DNA of 64,000 bases from Mucilaginibacter aquariorum (GCF_024498135.1 NZ_JANHOH010000001.1:2046001-2110000); one strand, 5' to 3'. Positions 6,950 to 16,080 are shown, numbered from the stretch's first letter. Program-made: numbers and translations. The notes: generated by a model from the sequence alone, not told the origin.

Positions 6950-9349
6950 TTATTTACGGATCTCCGCTCCTGCTTCTTTGCCTAAATTATAAATTAATTT
7001 TTGCATCAGGGCATCAATCGCTTTATCGGTTAAAGTTTTCTCGGTGTCTTGCAGGGTAAAGCTCAGCGCGTACGATTTTTTACCCTCGGGCAGTTTATCG
7101 CCCTGGTAAACATCAAATACATTCACCTCTTTCAGCAGTTTTTTGTCCGTCCGTCCGGCTACCTGCTTCAACTGTCCAAAGGTTACGGTTTTATCTACCA
7201 GCATGCTCAAATCCCTGCGCACCGCCGGGAACTTTGATACTTCCTGATAAACTATCACGTTTTTACGTACCGCTGCCAGTATCAGGTCGAAATTAAAGTC
7301 GGCGTAAAATACTTCCTTATCCACATCAACCTTTTTGGCTGTTGCTGCACCTACCGGCCCAAATTTAACCAGTTGCTTACCGTTTAGCATGTACTGCAAG
7401 CCAAAAGCAAGTTTGCTGCAGGTAGCATCTTCGGTTACAAAATCGGTTATTTTAAGGCGTTTTAAAATGCCATCAACAATAGCTTTTATATTATAGAATG
7501 TTACCGGCTTCTGCTTTTGGTTCCATTGCTCGGCAGTATTGGCACCGGTTATAAATACGCTGAAACGCTGTGTTTCGATGTATTTATCATCCTTAATGCT
7601 GTATACCTTACCAAATTCGTAAAATTTAAGATCGGCGCTGCGGCGGTTTTGGTTATAGGCAATGGCCTCTAAACCCGAGTATAAAAGGGTTTGGCGCATG
7701 GCATCCAGATCGCTGCTTAGGGGGTTCACTATCTTTACGGCAGCATCGGGGTTATCCGAGTAACTTAGTTTGGTAAGCGAGTTGGCCAGCATCTCGTTAA
7801 AGCCGTTTGCGCTAAGCAGGTCGGCAATTACGTTTTGCACGGTATCTTTCTCCGGCCTTACCGAGTTATTTAACGATGCCCTTATTTGTGTAGGGATCTC
7901 GATATTGTTGTAACCGTAAATACGCAGTATCTCTTCTACCACATCCACATCGCGCGTTACATCTACACGGTATGGGGGCACTTTAAGGGATAGGCCTTCG
8001 GCAGTTTCGTTAACTATCTGGATATCTAAAGCGGTAATAATGCTTTTGATGGTATCGTTGCCAATGGCTTTACCTATCAGCCTGTCGATAGTGTTGTAGG
8101 TGATCTCTACCTCGAATGGTGCTACCGGCGCAGGGTAATGGTCAAATATATCCGACGTTACCTTGCCACCCGCTACCTGCTGTATCAGCAAGGCTGCACG
8201 TTTAAGGGCAAATACGGTCATATCAGGGTCGGTACCACGCTCAAAACGGAACGATGCATCGGTCTTCAACCCAAACCTTTTTGAGGTTTTGCGTACCGAT
8301 ACGGCGTTAAAATAAGCGCTCTCTAAAAAGATGCTTGTAGTAGTTTCGCTTACGCCCGATTTTGCACCGCCAAACACACCGGCAATACACATGGCCTCGT
8401 TGGCATTGCATATCATCAGGTCGTCGGCACTTAGGGTGCGTTCTACATCATCAAGCGTTTTAAATACGGTGCCTTCGGCTACGTTTTTTACAATAACCTT
8501 GTTACCGGTAATGGCAGCGGCATCAAAGGCATGCAGGGGCTGCCCAAGCTCGTGCAGTACGTAGTTGGTAACATCAACAATGTTGTTAATGCTGCGCACA
8601 CCTATCACTGCCAAACGCTCTTTTAACCACGCAGGCGATTCGCCAACCTTTATACCCGATATAGTTAAACCGCTATACCTTGGGGCGGCAGTTTCGTTCT
8701 CTACCACTACCTGTATAGGGCTATCGTTGCTATCTACTTTAAATGCGCTCACATCGGGCTTTTTGATGCCCAGTTTAAGGAAAGCGGCAATATCACGCGC
8801 CGTACCTAAGTGCGATGCAGCATCGGCACGGTTTGGTGTAAGGCCAATTTCGTACATGTAATCGTCGTTCAGCTTAAAATGGTCTTTAGCCAGTGTACCA
8901 ACAGCGGTATCGGCATCAAGCACCATAATACCATCATGGTCGTGGCCAAGGCCTATCTCATCTTCGGCGCATATCATCCCTTCGGATATCTCTCCGCGGA
9001 TCTTTGATTTTTTTATACTGAATGGTTCGCCTACGGTGGGATATATGGTTGTGCCAACGGTTGCCACTACTACTTTTTGTCCGGCTGCCACATTATGTGC
9101 ACCACAAACAATCTGCAGGTCCTCGCCAAGGCCCACATCTACGCGGGTAACATGCAGGTGATCTGAGTTGGAGTGTGCTACGCTTTCTTTAACATGGCCA
9201 ATAACCAGGCCTTCTAAACCGCCCGGTATGGCTTGCACCCGCTCAAGGCTCTCCACCTCTAAGCCGGTACCTGTAAGTATGGTAGATAATTCCGCAGGGG
9301 TTTTATCCGTATCAATAAATTCTTTAAGCCAATTATAAGATATCTTCAT
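6950..9349 (-). CDS. pheT: phenylalanine--tRNA ligase beta subunit
   Basis: Large subunit of the heterotetrameric phenylalanyl-tRNA synthetase. The 799-residue product has the expected order: an N-terminal tRNA-binding OB fold (about 40-155), the B3/4 editing domain (about 210-370), the B5 domain (about 400-475), a catalytic-like core and a C-terminal FDX-ACB domain (about 705-798, opening SKFPAVRRDLSMLVDK). pheS is not in the window, so the two subunits are encoded apart, as is common in Bacteroidota. A TATCTTTG promoter element lies about 20 bp upstream of the ATG. It leads the pheT / coiled coil / zapA / 6S / rny series, though the 100-bp gap after pheT leaves co-transcription open. Confidence 0.97.
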   Translation of the reverse strand: MKISYNWLKEFIDTDKTPAELSTILTGTGLEVESLERVQAIPGGLEGLVIGHVKESVAHSNSDHLHVTRVDVGLGEDLQIVCGAHNVAAGQKVVVATVGTTIYPTVGEPFSIKKSKIRGEISEGMICAEDEIGLGHDHDGIMVLDADTAVGTLAKDHFKLNDDYMYEIGLTPNRADAASHLGTARDIAAFLKLGIKKPDVSAFKVDSNDSPIQVVVENETAAPRYSGLTISGIKVGESPAWLKERLAVIGVRSINNIVDVTNYVLHELGQPLHAFDAAAITGNKVIVKNVAEGTVFKTLDDVERTLSADDLMICNANEAMCIAGVFGGAKSGVSETTTSIFLESAYFNAVSVRKTSKRFGLKTDASFRFERGTDPDMTVFALKRAALLIQQVAGGKVTSDIFDHYPAPVAPFEVEITYNTIDRLIGKAIGNDTIKSIITALDIQIVNETAEGLSLKVPPYRVDVTRDVDVVEEILRIYGYNNIEIPTQIRASLNNSVRPEKDTVQNVIADLLSANGFNEMLANSLTKLSYSDNPDAAVKIVNPLSSDLDAMRQTLLYSGLEAIAYNQNRRSADLKFYEFGKVYSIKDDKYIETQRFSVFITGANTAEQWNQKQKPVTFYNIKAIVDGILKRLKITDFVTEDATCSKLAFGLQYMLNGKQLVKFGPVGAATAKKVDVDKEVFYADFNFDLILAAVRKNVIVYQEVSKFPAVRRDLSMLVDKTVTFGQLKQVAGRTDKKLLKEVNVFDVYQGDKLPEGKKSYALSFTLQDTEKTLTDKAIDALMQKLIYNLGKEAGAEIRK

Positions 9350-9369
9350 TATAGGAGAATGATAATCGG

Positions 9370-9377
9370 CAAAGATA
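9370..9377 (-). promoter_or_regulatory. promoter -7 element for pheT (TATCTTTG)
   Basis: An exact match to the Bacteroidota -7 consensus TAnnTTTG on the minus strand, about 20 bp upstream of the pheT ATG. The -33 box is poor (TCTG). Confidence 0.6.
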
Positions 9378-9794
9378 GGATTTGTTTTTATTTCAGATTT
9401 AATAAATATGTCATTGTAAACGATACAGCATTCCTTTAGTTAGTTCTTCGTTAGGAATGGCAGTTCTAAGTTGAATGGCCTGTGGATGTTCATTTCTTTT
9501 TTGTCGCAAAAAAGAAACGAACCAAAGAAAAAACACGCGACTGTGCCTTGTCGCTTAAGGTTACTGCTAAAGCAATGCCTGTGACACCCGCAACAAGCCA
9601 ATGCCGCATCAGAAAGGTAACGTTCCGTTTGTCAAACCCGGGCATCGGCATAACCGCATCCATCCGGTTGTCCGTCCGCTTTACCGACCGGAAAGTTAGA
9701 ACAGGGCGGACAAATTACCTGCCTTGAACTTGTCCGCCACCTTCTGTCCCCAATGTCCGCCTCCTAAACGGACGGACAAAAAACCGTCGTTTAA
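9378..9794. repeat. gene-free repeat-rich intergenic region
   Basis: No credible gene; an 81-codon plus-strand frame is low complexity and is not called. It contains a hairpin at 9493-9517 (TTTCTTTTTT with AAAAAAGAAA around GTCGC) and, at 9665-9780, a dense series of GTCCG/CGGAC words ending in the 12-mer AACGGACGGACA at 9767-9778. Similar words recur up to 12.13 kb. Confidence 0.55.
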
Positions 9795-10034
9795 TTATTC
9801 ATCATCGCCACTACTGTAATCATCATCATCCAGGTTAAGGGTGTATGATGGTTCTGCGGCATCGTAAGCCTGTTGTGCCTGGCTGCTTTCGTCGGTTTCG
9901 CCAATATCATTATTAGTTTCATCGAAGCCGTTACCGTGTACATCCTGCTGGCTCATTTGGTCTTCATTCTCAGTCTGGCTCAACTGATCGTCTTGCTGTA
10001 ATGCGTCATCCTGATCTTCGGGTGGAGTTATCAT
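9795..10034 (-). CDS. small, highly acidic hypothetical protein
   Basis: A 79-residue protein rich in Asp, Glu, Gln and Ser, with no hydrophobic segment and no cysteine; it ends DDDDYSSGDDE. The composition predicts an intrinsically disordered, strongly negative cytoplasmic protein. I recognise no family. It is credible because the frame is clean from an ATG and differs in composition from the surrounding repeats, but no operon partner helps: it lies between pheT and radC with repeats on both sides. Confidence 0.5.
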   Translation of the reverse strand: MITPPEDQDDALQQDDQLSQTENEDQMSQQDVHGNGFDETNNDIGETDESSQAQQAYDAAEPSYTLNLDDDDYSSGDDE

Positions 10035-10194
10035 AGTTTGAGGTATTTAGTGTGTACAAATACAACAGCACATAGGGATTCTTGTTTGAAAGGTTTTGAT
10101 TTCTCGCAAAGACGCTAAGAATTTAGAACGAGGGAGCGAAACGGACGGACAGAACGATGAGCTAAAATGCGGCATAGCGTAACACACGGATGGG

Positions 10195-10893
10195 CTACAG
10201 CAACCCTTCATCCCCAAAGCTAAAATACCCGCTGTCGGTAATAATGAGGTGATCCAGCACATTTATATCCAGCATACGGCCTGCATCAGCTATCTTTTTG
10301 GTAAGCACCAGATCTTCGCGGCTTGGCTTTAAATTACCCGATGGGTGGTTATGCACCATAATAATGGCGCTTGCCTGGTGCTGCAACGCCATGTGGAAAA
10401 TTATCTTCGGGTCGGCAACGGTACCGCTTAAACCGCCTTTGCTCACCAGCTCTTTAGCCAATACTTTGCTTGATCGGCCTATCAGCATAATCCAAAATTC
10501 CTCGTGGTTCAAATCCATTAGGTGGCGGCGCATAATGTTGTACCCATCGCGGCTGCTCTTCACCTCATCCTGTACTTTTATCTCCGTATCGCCCCTTCTG
10601 CGGCCTATCTCCAGGGCGGCAATAATGGATATGGCCTTAGCCTCGCCAATGCCTTTAAACTGGCTTAGCTCGCTTATACCGGCTTTACCTAGCTTGTTTA
10701 GGTCGTTATCATAATAGTGCAATATGCGCTTGCTTAGCTCAACAGCGCTTTCGTCACGACTGCCGCTGCCTATCAGTATGGCAATCAATTCGGCATCGGT
10801 AAGGGCCCGGCGGCCCTGCCCGCTTAGCTTTTCGCGTGGGCGGTCTTCTTCGGCCCAGGCTTTAATGCTTATTTTATTGGAGTAGTTTGCCAC
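10195..10893 (-). CDS. radC: RadC family (JAB/MPN domain) protein
   Basis: A 232-residue RadC homologue. The N-terminal half has a helix-hairpin-helix-like region (QFKGIGEAKAISIIAALE, about 75-92). The C-terminal half carries the JAMM metal motif MVHNHPSGNLKPSREDL (HxH followed by S and D). RadC was once called a DNA repair protein, but a biochemical function has not been established. The likely start is GTG (reading MANYSNKISIKAWAEEDRP); no ATG lies nearby in frame. The near-consensus word TACTTTAG is about 18 bp upstream. The gene ends 45 bp from one copy of the AACGGACGGACA repeat. Confidence 0.92.
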   Translation of the reverse strand: MANYSNKISIKAWAEEDRPREKLSGQGRRALTDAELIAILIGSGSRDESAVELSKRILHYYDNDLNKLGKAGISELSQFKGIGEAKAISIIAALEIGRRRGDTEIKVQDEVKSSRDGYNIMRRHLMDLNHEEFWIMLIGRSSKVLAKELVSKGGLSGTVADPKIIFHMALQHQASAIIMVHNHPSGNLKPSREDLVLTKKIADAGRMLDINVLDHLIITDSGYFSFGDEGLL

Positions 10894-10936
10894 TGCACAG
10901 GTTTATGCACCTAAAGTAGAAAATATAAGGCAATAA

Positions 10937-10968
10937 AAAAGGGATAATGCGCGTGCACTATCCCTTTT
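10937..10968 (-). terminator. rho-independent terminator of rpsT
   Basis: AAAAGGGATA (10937-10946) pairs with TATCCCTTTT (10959-10968) around a GC-containing loop, with a T-run on the minus strand, 20 bp past the rpsT stop codon. Confidence 0.8.
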
Positions 10969-10987
10969 AATATCGGTAATTAAGCTA

Positions 10988-11242
10988 TTAGCTTAAAGTA
11001 TTTACAAATTTAGTAAGCTTTGATTTATTGTTCGAAGCTTTGTTTTTGTGAATAACGTTCTTTTTAGCCAAACGATCTAACATTGAAATCACTTTAGACA
11101 ATAAAGGTGTAGCATCAGCTTTAGTAGTAACGCCTCTTAATTTCTTAATTGCATTTCTGGTAGTTTTTGCCTGATACCTGTTACGCAGACGCTTCGCAGC
11201 GTTTGACCTGATTCTTTTTAGGGATGATTTATGATTTGCCAT
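10988..11242 (-). CDS. rpsT: 30S ribosomal protein S20
   Basis: An 84-residue basic helical protein that binds 16S rRNA early in 30S assembly. The N-terminus [21 protein letters not shown] is diagnostic of S20. Length is normal. A TATATTTG promoter element lies 38 bp upstream of the ATG and a terminator follows, so it is a single-gene transcript. Confidence 0.97.
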   Translation of the reverse strand: MANHKSSLKRIRSNAAKRLRNRYQAKTTRNAIKKLRGVTTKADATPLLSKVISMLDRLAKKNVIHKNKASNNKSKLTKFVNTLS

Positions 11243-11280
11243 CGTATAGCTTTGTTATTCTTTTCTTTATTTTGAGGTTG

Positions 11281-11288
11281 CAAATATA
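11281..11288 (-). promoter_or_regulatory. promoter -7 element for rpsT (TATATTTG)
   Basis: An exact TAnnTTTG match on the minus strand, with a TTGC-like -33 box about 20 bp further upstream, placing transcription start about 30 bases before the rpsT ATG. Confidence 0.65.
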
Positions 11289-12167
11289 GGCACACATTTT
11301 TTAATATGCAAGCCCATTTATGTTATTTTTTGATTGTGGATAAATATTCAGGGCGTTCATTAGTTTAATGGTTCATTAGTTCGGTAGTTCATTAGTTTAA
11401 TAGTTCATTAGTTTATTAGTGGATTGTCCGTTTTGTCGCAATGTGTCTGTAGTGGGGAACGGACGGACAGGGTATTGGTTCAGTGGTTCATTAGTTTATT
11501 GGTGGGTTGTCCGTTTTGTCGTAATGTATCGGTAGTGGGGAACGGACGGACAGGGTATTTATCATTGGGGCGTTGCCTTCGGCCGGGCTATCCGTTCATA
11601 CTGCACAGGCATTATCCACGGGGCCGGTACCCGCTCCTATCCCTAACGCAGAGTTTTTTTCTCCCTGTCGGCAAAACAGCTTCGGGCGAAAGCGGGTAGA
11701 ACGATGGTGGCCTTGTGCGGCTGCAAGGGCATAGGAAATTTTGCTGAAGCGATGGCAATGAGCGAACGCAGTGGGGCAAAAGATTCCAGCCCGTGGTTCT
11801 GTCCGATTTGCAGGGCAAAGGCCATGTGCGGCAAAGAAGCCTTTTTGCCGACTTGATCTTTTGCTTCTTTTCTATCAAGAGAAAAGAAGGAGCCTCCGCG
11901 GCGGTGAGCGGGCCAATTAAATAGTCACACACTAAACATGAGAGATGCCGAAATAATGACGGCTTTGTTAAATACCCGTTCCGTTGGCTAAAGCCAACGG
12001 CAATGAATTTACTTTTCCAATCATTGCCGTCCCATTTATCGGGCGCATAACCAGCCTGCGTCTTTGGCTTTAACCACAACCCTACTGTCCGCTCCCGTCC
12101 GCAACATCCGCACACCCTAACGGACGGACACACAAAATAACCTCCTATAAACCTGCGTTTAATTTAC
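11289..12167. repeat. long gene-free repeat array between rpsT and a methyltransferase
   Basis: About 880 bp with no supportable gene. In order: degenerate TTCATTAGTTTAATGG words (11353-11410); two 76-bp tandem copies (11401-11476 and 11484-11559), each ending in AACGGACGGACAGGGTATT; a dispersed repeat (11568-11653) whose diverged relative lies inverted at 22031-22120; a GC-rich block (11660-11920); a multi-hairpin element (11983-12045) shared with 33174-33245; and a last AACGGACGGACA at 12119-12130. A 173-codon minus-strand frame covers most of this but consists of translated repeats and is not called. Confidence 0.6.
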
Positions 12168-12935
12168 ATGATTACCAACAACACCACCCGCTTTAGCAAC
12201 CGGGTAAACGATTACGTAAAATACAGGCCCGGCTACCCCACTCAAATTATCGATTTTTTACAGCAGCAATTTAACCTTAGCACCGATAAGCTTATTGCCG
12301 ATATTGGTGCAGGCACGGGCATATCAACCGCTTTGTTCCTTGATGCCGGTTACCGGGTAATTGCCGTAGAACCTAACGAGCCTATGCGCGAAAAATCAAT
12401 TGAACTGCTGGGTAACTGGCCGGGCTTTAAAGCCCAAAACGGCACTTCCGAAGATACCAGGCTGCCCACCGCCGGCATAGATGCTGTTATTGCCGGGCAG
12501 GCCTTCCATTGGTTTGATGCCCAAAAAACGAGGACCGAGTTTGAGCGCATCCTTAAACCGGGTGGTATCATCGCCCTGATATGGAACGAACGCAGAACCG
12601 GCTCCCCTTTTGAAAAGGAGTACGATCAGCTCATTATCAAACATGGTAAAGATTATGTACAGGTAGATCACCGTAATATCGATGCCGAACATATCGCGGC
12701 ATTTTTTACCCCGCAGCCCTATCAGCTCAAAACCTTTTATAACGAGCAGATATTTGATTTTGATGGCCTTAAAGGGCGCTTATCCTCATCATCGTACATG
12801 CCCACTAACCAGGATGAAGGCTACCAACCTATGATAAACGATCTTAAACTATTATTTGACAAGTATCAGCATAACAATACCATCACCATACAATACGATA
12901 CCAATGTTTATGTGGGGCAGGTTAATATTGCCTGA
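12168..12935 (+). CDS. class I SAM-dependent methyltransferase
   Basis: A 255-residue cytosolic methyltransferase. Motif I, the SAM-binding glycine loop, is IADIGAGTGISTALFL at about 43-58. The acidic residue that binds the ribose ends the next strand in VIAVEPNEPM, and AFHWF followed by LKPGGIIALIWNERR are the later core motifs. The group resembles UbiE/YcgJ-type methyltransferases, but the acceptor cannot be told from sequence. It is followed 29 bp later by the phospholipase-like gene and may be co-transcribed with it. Confidence 0.85.
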   Translation: MITNNTTRFSNRVNDYVKYRPGYPTQIIDFLQQQFNLSTDKLIADIGAGTGISTALFLDAGYRVIAVEPNEPMREKSIELLGNWPGFKAQNGTSEDTRLPTAGIDAVIAGQAFHWFDAQKTRTEFERILKPGGIIALIWNERRTGSPFEKEYDQLIIKHGKDYVQVDHRNIDAEHIAAFFTPQPYQLKTFYNEQIFDFDGLKGRLSSSSYMPTNQDEGYQPMINDLKLLFDKYQHNNTITIQYDTNVYVGQVNIA

Positions 12936-12964
12936 TATCCTGAATATTTGAGCATATTTACCCT

Positions 12965-13927
12965 ATGAAACGGTGCCTAGCCTTAGTTTTATCGGGTTTA
13001 TTTGTTGTTACGCTTTGCACCTCATGGGGGTTCTTCGCGCATTACCGCATAAACAGACTGGCGGTTTTTACGCTGCCTAAGGGCATGGCAGGTTTTTACA
13101 GGGCCAACATCCGCTTCATAACCGAACACGCCGTAAGCGCCGATAAAAAGCGCTATGTAGACAGCACCGAAGCACCCCACCATTTCTTCGACGCCGACCA
13201 CTACGGCAAGCACCCCTTTAGGGATATGCCCCAACGCTGGGTAGATGCCGCGGCAAAGTATTCTTCAGATACCCTGAACAAGTACGGAACAGTGCCCTGG
13301 GCCATACAATCTAACTACTACTGGCTGGTAAAAGCCTTTAAGGCGAGGGATACAACAGCTATCCTGATAGCATCAGCTAACTTGGCCCATTATATATCTG
13401 ATGCGTATACACCACTGCATTTGACCGAGAATTACGACGGGCAGCTCACTAACCAAACCGGCATCCACTCGCTTTGGGAAAGCCGCCTGCCCGAGCTTTT
13501 TAGCAACAGTTACAACTATTATGTAAGCAGGGCCCGCTATGTTAATAATCCACTGGCAGAAGCCTTTAAAATAAGCCGCAACTCGTTTAAATGTGTAGAT
13601 ACCGTATTGCGAGTAGAGCGGATATTGAACAGATCATTCCCGGCTGCACAAAAGTATGCTATAGAGCAACGCGGCAACCGCAAGGTAAAGGTTTACTCGA
13701 TAGCCTATAGCCGGGCCTACCACAAACTGCTGAGAGGCATGGTGCAAAGGCAAATGCGTGCATCCATCCTCAGTGTAGGCAGCTTCTGGTTTTCGGCATG
13801 GGTTGATGCAGGCCAACCAGATCTGGATAAACTGATCAAAACCCCGCTTACACTTGAACAAAAGCAACGCATCAACAAAGAAGAGGCTTTGTATAAAGCA
13901 GGTAAAGTATCAGTTTTAAATAACTAA
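12965..13927 (+). CDS. secreted zinc-dependent phospholipase C / S1-P1 nuclease superfamily protein
   Basis: A 320-residue exported protein: a signal peptide ends near residue 20, followed by SWGFFAHYRIN. In this superfamily the mature N-terminal Trp and a nearby His bind the zinc cluster. Further ligand-like motifs are HHFFDADHY (about 72-80) and ANLAHYISDAYTPLHLTEN with the H-x-x-x-D and PLH pattern. The substrate could be a phospholipid or nucleic acid; the fold fits both, and the PLC-like reading is favoured by overall spacing only. It follows the methyltransferase and converges on the DedA gene. Confidence 0.7.
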   Translation: MKRCLALVLSGLFVVTLCTSWGFFAHYRINRLAVFTLPKGMAGFYRANIRFITEHAVSADKKRYVDSTEAPHHFFDADHYGKHPFRDMPQRWVDAAAKYSSDTLNKYGTVPWAIQSNYYWLVKAFKARDTTAILIASANLAHYISDAYTPLHLTENYDGQLTNQTGIHSLWESRLPELFSNSYNYYVSRARYVNNPLAEAFKISRNSFKCVDTVLRVERILNRSFPAAQKYAIEQRGNRKVKVYSIAYSRAYHKLLRGMVQRQMRASILSVGSFWFSAWVDAGQPDLDKLIKTPLTLEQKQRINKEEALYKAGKVSVLNN

Positions 13928-13933
13928 CTGTGA

Positions 13934-14602
13934 TTAATTACTTGTGTTAACAGGCCCCTTCTTTTTGCTTAATTTATTTTTCGCAACCGCAAATATGGGT
14001 GGTAATATCGATACCAATATAATAATGATGGCAACCAGCGAGAAGTTGTTTTTAAAGAATGGTACATTACCAAACAGGTAGCCGCCATAAAGGAATATTA
14101 CTATCCACGATACTCCGCCTACAATATTATAGATGCTATAACGGGTAAACGGCATATGCCCTACTCCTGCCACAAAAGGGGCTATCGTGCGTATAATGGG
14201 TACAAACCTGCTAAATATAACGGCCTTGCCACCATGCTTATCAAAAAAGGCTTTGGTTTGCAGGTAATAGCTTAGCTTAAGTATCTTATTTTCTTCCTTA
14301 AATACCCTTGCCCCTAAAAACTTACCTAACATATAATTTACCGTATTCCCGGTAAAGGCTGCTATCAGCAGTATAACGCATAACAGGTTTACGTCAAGGC
14401 CAGATTTACCCCCGGCTATTAATGCCCCCGCAGCAAACAACAACGAATCGCCGGGCAGGAATGGGGTTACCACAAACCCGGTTTCGGCAAAAATGATAAT
14501 GAAGAGTATCAGGTAGGTCCAGCTTTGGTATTCGCTGGTTATCTGCACCAAATGCTTATCAATGTGTAAAATAAAGTCGATGAGGCTGTGTATTAATTCC
14601 AA
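13934..14602 (-). CDS. DedA family (VTT domain) membrane protein
   Basis: A 222-residue polytopic membrane protein with the DedA signature region ETGFVVTPFLPGDSLLFAAG (about 41-60) and the FSRFVPIIRTIAPFVAGVG segment (about 130-148). DedA proteins are now linked to lipid flipping, for example of undecaprenyl phosphate, and to envelope homeostasis. The start is a TTG, because family members begin MELIHxLIDFILHIDK and no ATG is available in frame. It is tail to tail with the phospholipase-like gene, with only 6 bp between stops. Confidence 0.85.
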   Translation of the reverse strand: MELIHSLIDFILHIDKHLVQITSEYQSWTYLILFIIIFAETGFVVTPFLPGDSLLFAAGALIAGGKSGLDVNLLCVILLIAAFTGNTVNYMLGKFLGARVFKEENKILKLSYYLQTKAFFDKHGGKAVIFSRFVPIIRTIAPFVAGVGHMPFTRYSIYNIVGGVSWIVIFLYGGYLFGNVPFFKNNFSLVAIIIILVSILPPIFAVAKNKLSKKKGPVNTSN

Positions 14603-14650
14603 GGCTTTTAAATTTTAGCAAAAATAGAAAGATAAAACAGATACCCAACC

Positions 14651-15400
14651 TTAATATTTTGTACCCGGTGGTAAAGAGTTTAATAAAATATTGGCACTAT
14701 ACTTAGCGCTGTCGGCTGTGTTGGGTAAACCATAAAAGTATACGGTATAAAGCTTACCATCAAGCACAGTATAGTTTGGAATACTGGCCAATACTGTTGA
14801 TGGGGCATTGGTGGCGGTAATATTTAGGTTATAGCTGCCGGCTGTTACCTCAACAAAATTTGTTATACCCTTATAAGCTATATTTTTGAAGGCAACGCTA
14901 TCATTAGCTGTTAAACTTAACTTTATAGTACCCGGCGATGTATTTACGAACCTTATTTTACCGCGGCCATTAGCCGGGACACTTCCGGTATCTACGGTTA
15001 AAACAGAAGCAAGGGTACTATCTACCCTGCTACCGGTAACAAACCAGGTATATGGTATATTAGGTTTTAACGAACCCGGTAAGGTTAACAGGTTAGTAGG
15101 GTTTTCGCCATTTACGGTTTGGGCGGGCCGTATTTGCAGGGGGGTATCAATACTATTTATTAAAAAATACCCCGAAGCATTTGGGTAATAATAAGCATTT
15201 GTACCTTGCGGTATATAAAGTGCGTATAACTTAAAGGGCTGTATATCCGGGCTTAAATTTACTATTTGCAGCCTTGCGTTTAAACCACTACTGGCACTTA
15301 CCCCGGTCTTACCACACGAGGCAAGCATAGGTATAACCATAACCCCCGTTATAAACAAACACAAGCCCAGTAATATGTTGCTTTTATTGTTCTTAGCCAT
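14651..15400 (-). CDS. DUF4397 lipoprotein
   Basis: A 249-residue predicted lipoprotein; the signal segment ends at a lipobox-like sequence (IPMLASCG, Cys about residue 29). The body is beta-rich, with a DUF4397-type core (ARLQIVNLSPDIQPFKLYA and later GKIRFVNTSPGTIKLSL). Function is unknown; the fold suggests a surface or periplasmic Ig-like protein. Its ATG overlaps the TAA of the upstream paralogous gene by one base, so the two are translated as a coupled pair. Confidence 0.75.
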   Translation of the reverse strand: MAKNNKSNILLGLCLFITGVMVIPMLASCGKTGVSASSGLNARLQIVNLSPDIQPFKLYALYIPQGTNAYYYPNASGYFLINSIDTPLQIRPAQTVNGENPTNLLTLPGSLKPNIPYTWFVTGSRVDSTLASVLTVDTGSVPANGRGKIRFVNTSPGTIKLSLTANDSVAFKNIAYKGITNFVEVTAGSYNLNITATNAPSTVLASIPNYTVLDGKLYTVYFYGLPNTADSAKYSANILLNSLPPGTKY

Positions 15401-16080
15401 TACTTATTAATAATTAAACCGGTACCAGATGTTGTGCTGGCCGTGGCGGTTAATGCCGCTTTGGTAAACAATGTATATACCCTGTTTGTCTGCAAAATTC
15501 GCATTTCATCACTTAATACCACATCGGTACCTGCTTTATAGACACGTATACGTTTTACACCCGCATTAAGCGGTAAAAATACCGATACTGATTTAAAAAC
15601 CCTTGATCTGAACACTGTGGTATCACCTTCGCCCACCCGCACATCTACATCACCAAGGTTTGGCGATGTATGCACAAAGCGTATTGAGGTAGTATCAGAT
15701 AAGTTATCTTTATCTAATGTATCAATGGTAGTTATAGTATTTTCGGCAGTATTATCGGTCATAAATACCGAATATATTTTAGCGGTATCTAAAGACAAAG
15801 GCAAATTAAACAAAACAGTGGCGTTGCCATCTTTTTTAACCTGGTAGTTTTGTTCGCCAAATGTGGTAGATAAATACCCGGTTGCACCAAGCGGATACGA
15901 GGCAGATGTAGTATTTAACCGGCTACCATTCACATAATAATTGAGGGTATCGGTTGTGGCGTTTATAAAATTAACATTAGTAGTTAATGTAGTTATTGCC
16001 GTGTCATCCCCCTTTTTGCAGGATACTATTCCTAAAAACCCTATTAAAGCAATAAAAACTGTTATCTTAAATTTCATCAT
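15400..16080 (-). CDS. DUF4397 lipoprotein
   Basis: A 226-residue predicted lipoprotein with lipobox LGIVSC (Cys about residue 21). Two repeats with the DUF4397 look are visible: TNVNFINATTDTLNYYVNG near the N-terminus and TTSIRFVHTSPNLGDVDVRV in the middle. It is paralogous to the next gene, which it overlaps by one base. No catalytic residues are seen. A bidirectional terminator separates it from dnaN upstream. Confidence 0.75.
   Translation of the reverse strand: MMKFKITVFIALIGFLGIVSCKKGDDTAITTLTTNVNFINATTDTLNYYVNGSRLNTTSASYPLGATGYLSTTFGEQNYQVKKDGNATVLFNLPLSLDTAKIYSVFMTDNTAENTITTIDTLDKDNLSDTTSIRFVHTSPNLGDVDVRVGEGDTTVFRSRVFKSVSVFLPLNAGVKRIRVYKAGTDVVLSDEMRILQTNRVYTLFTKAALTATASTTSGTGLIINK

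Noticed and set aside
9482-9727. 81-codon plus-strand open frame after pheT
   Set aside because: Starts within a poly-T/poly-A hairpin and reads through GTCCG repeats; composition is Thr/Arg/Lys-biased without a recognisable motif.
11612-12133. 173-codon minus-strand open frame
   Set aside because: It spans several recognised repeats and GC-rich intergenic blocks, has no start signal and no protein-like composition; the repeats recur elsewhere in other frames.
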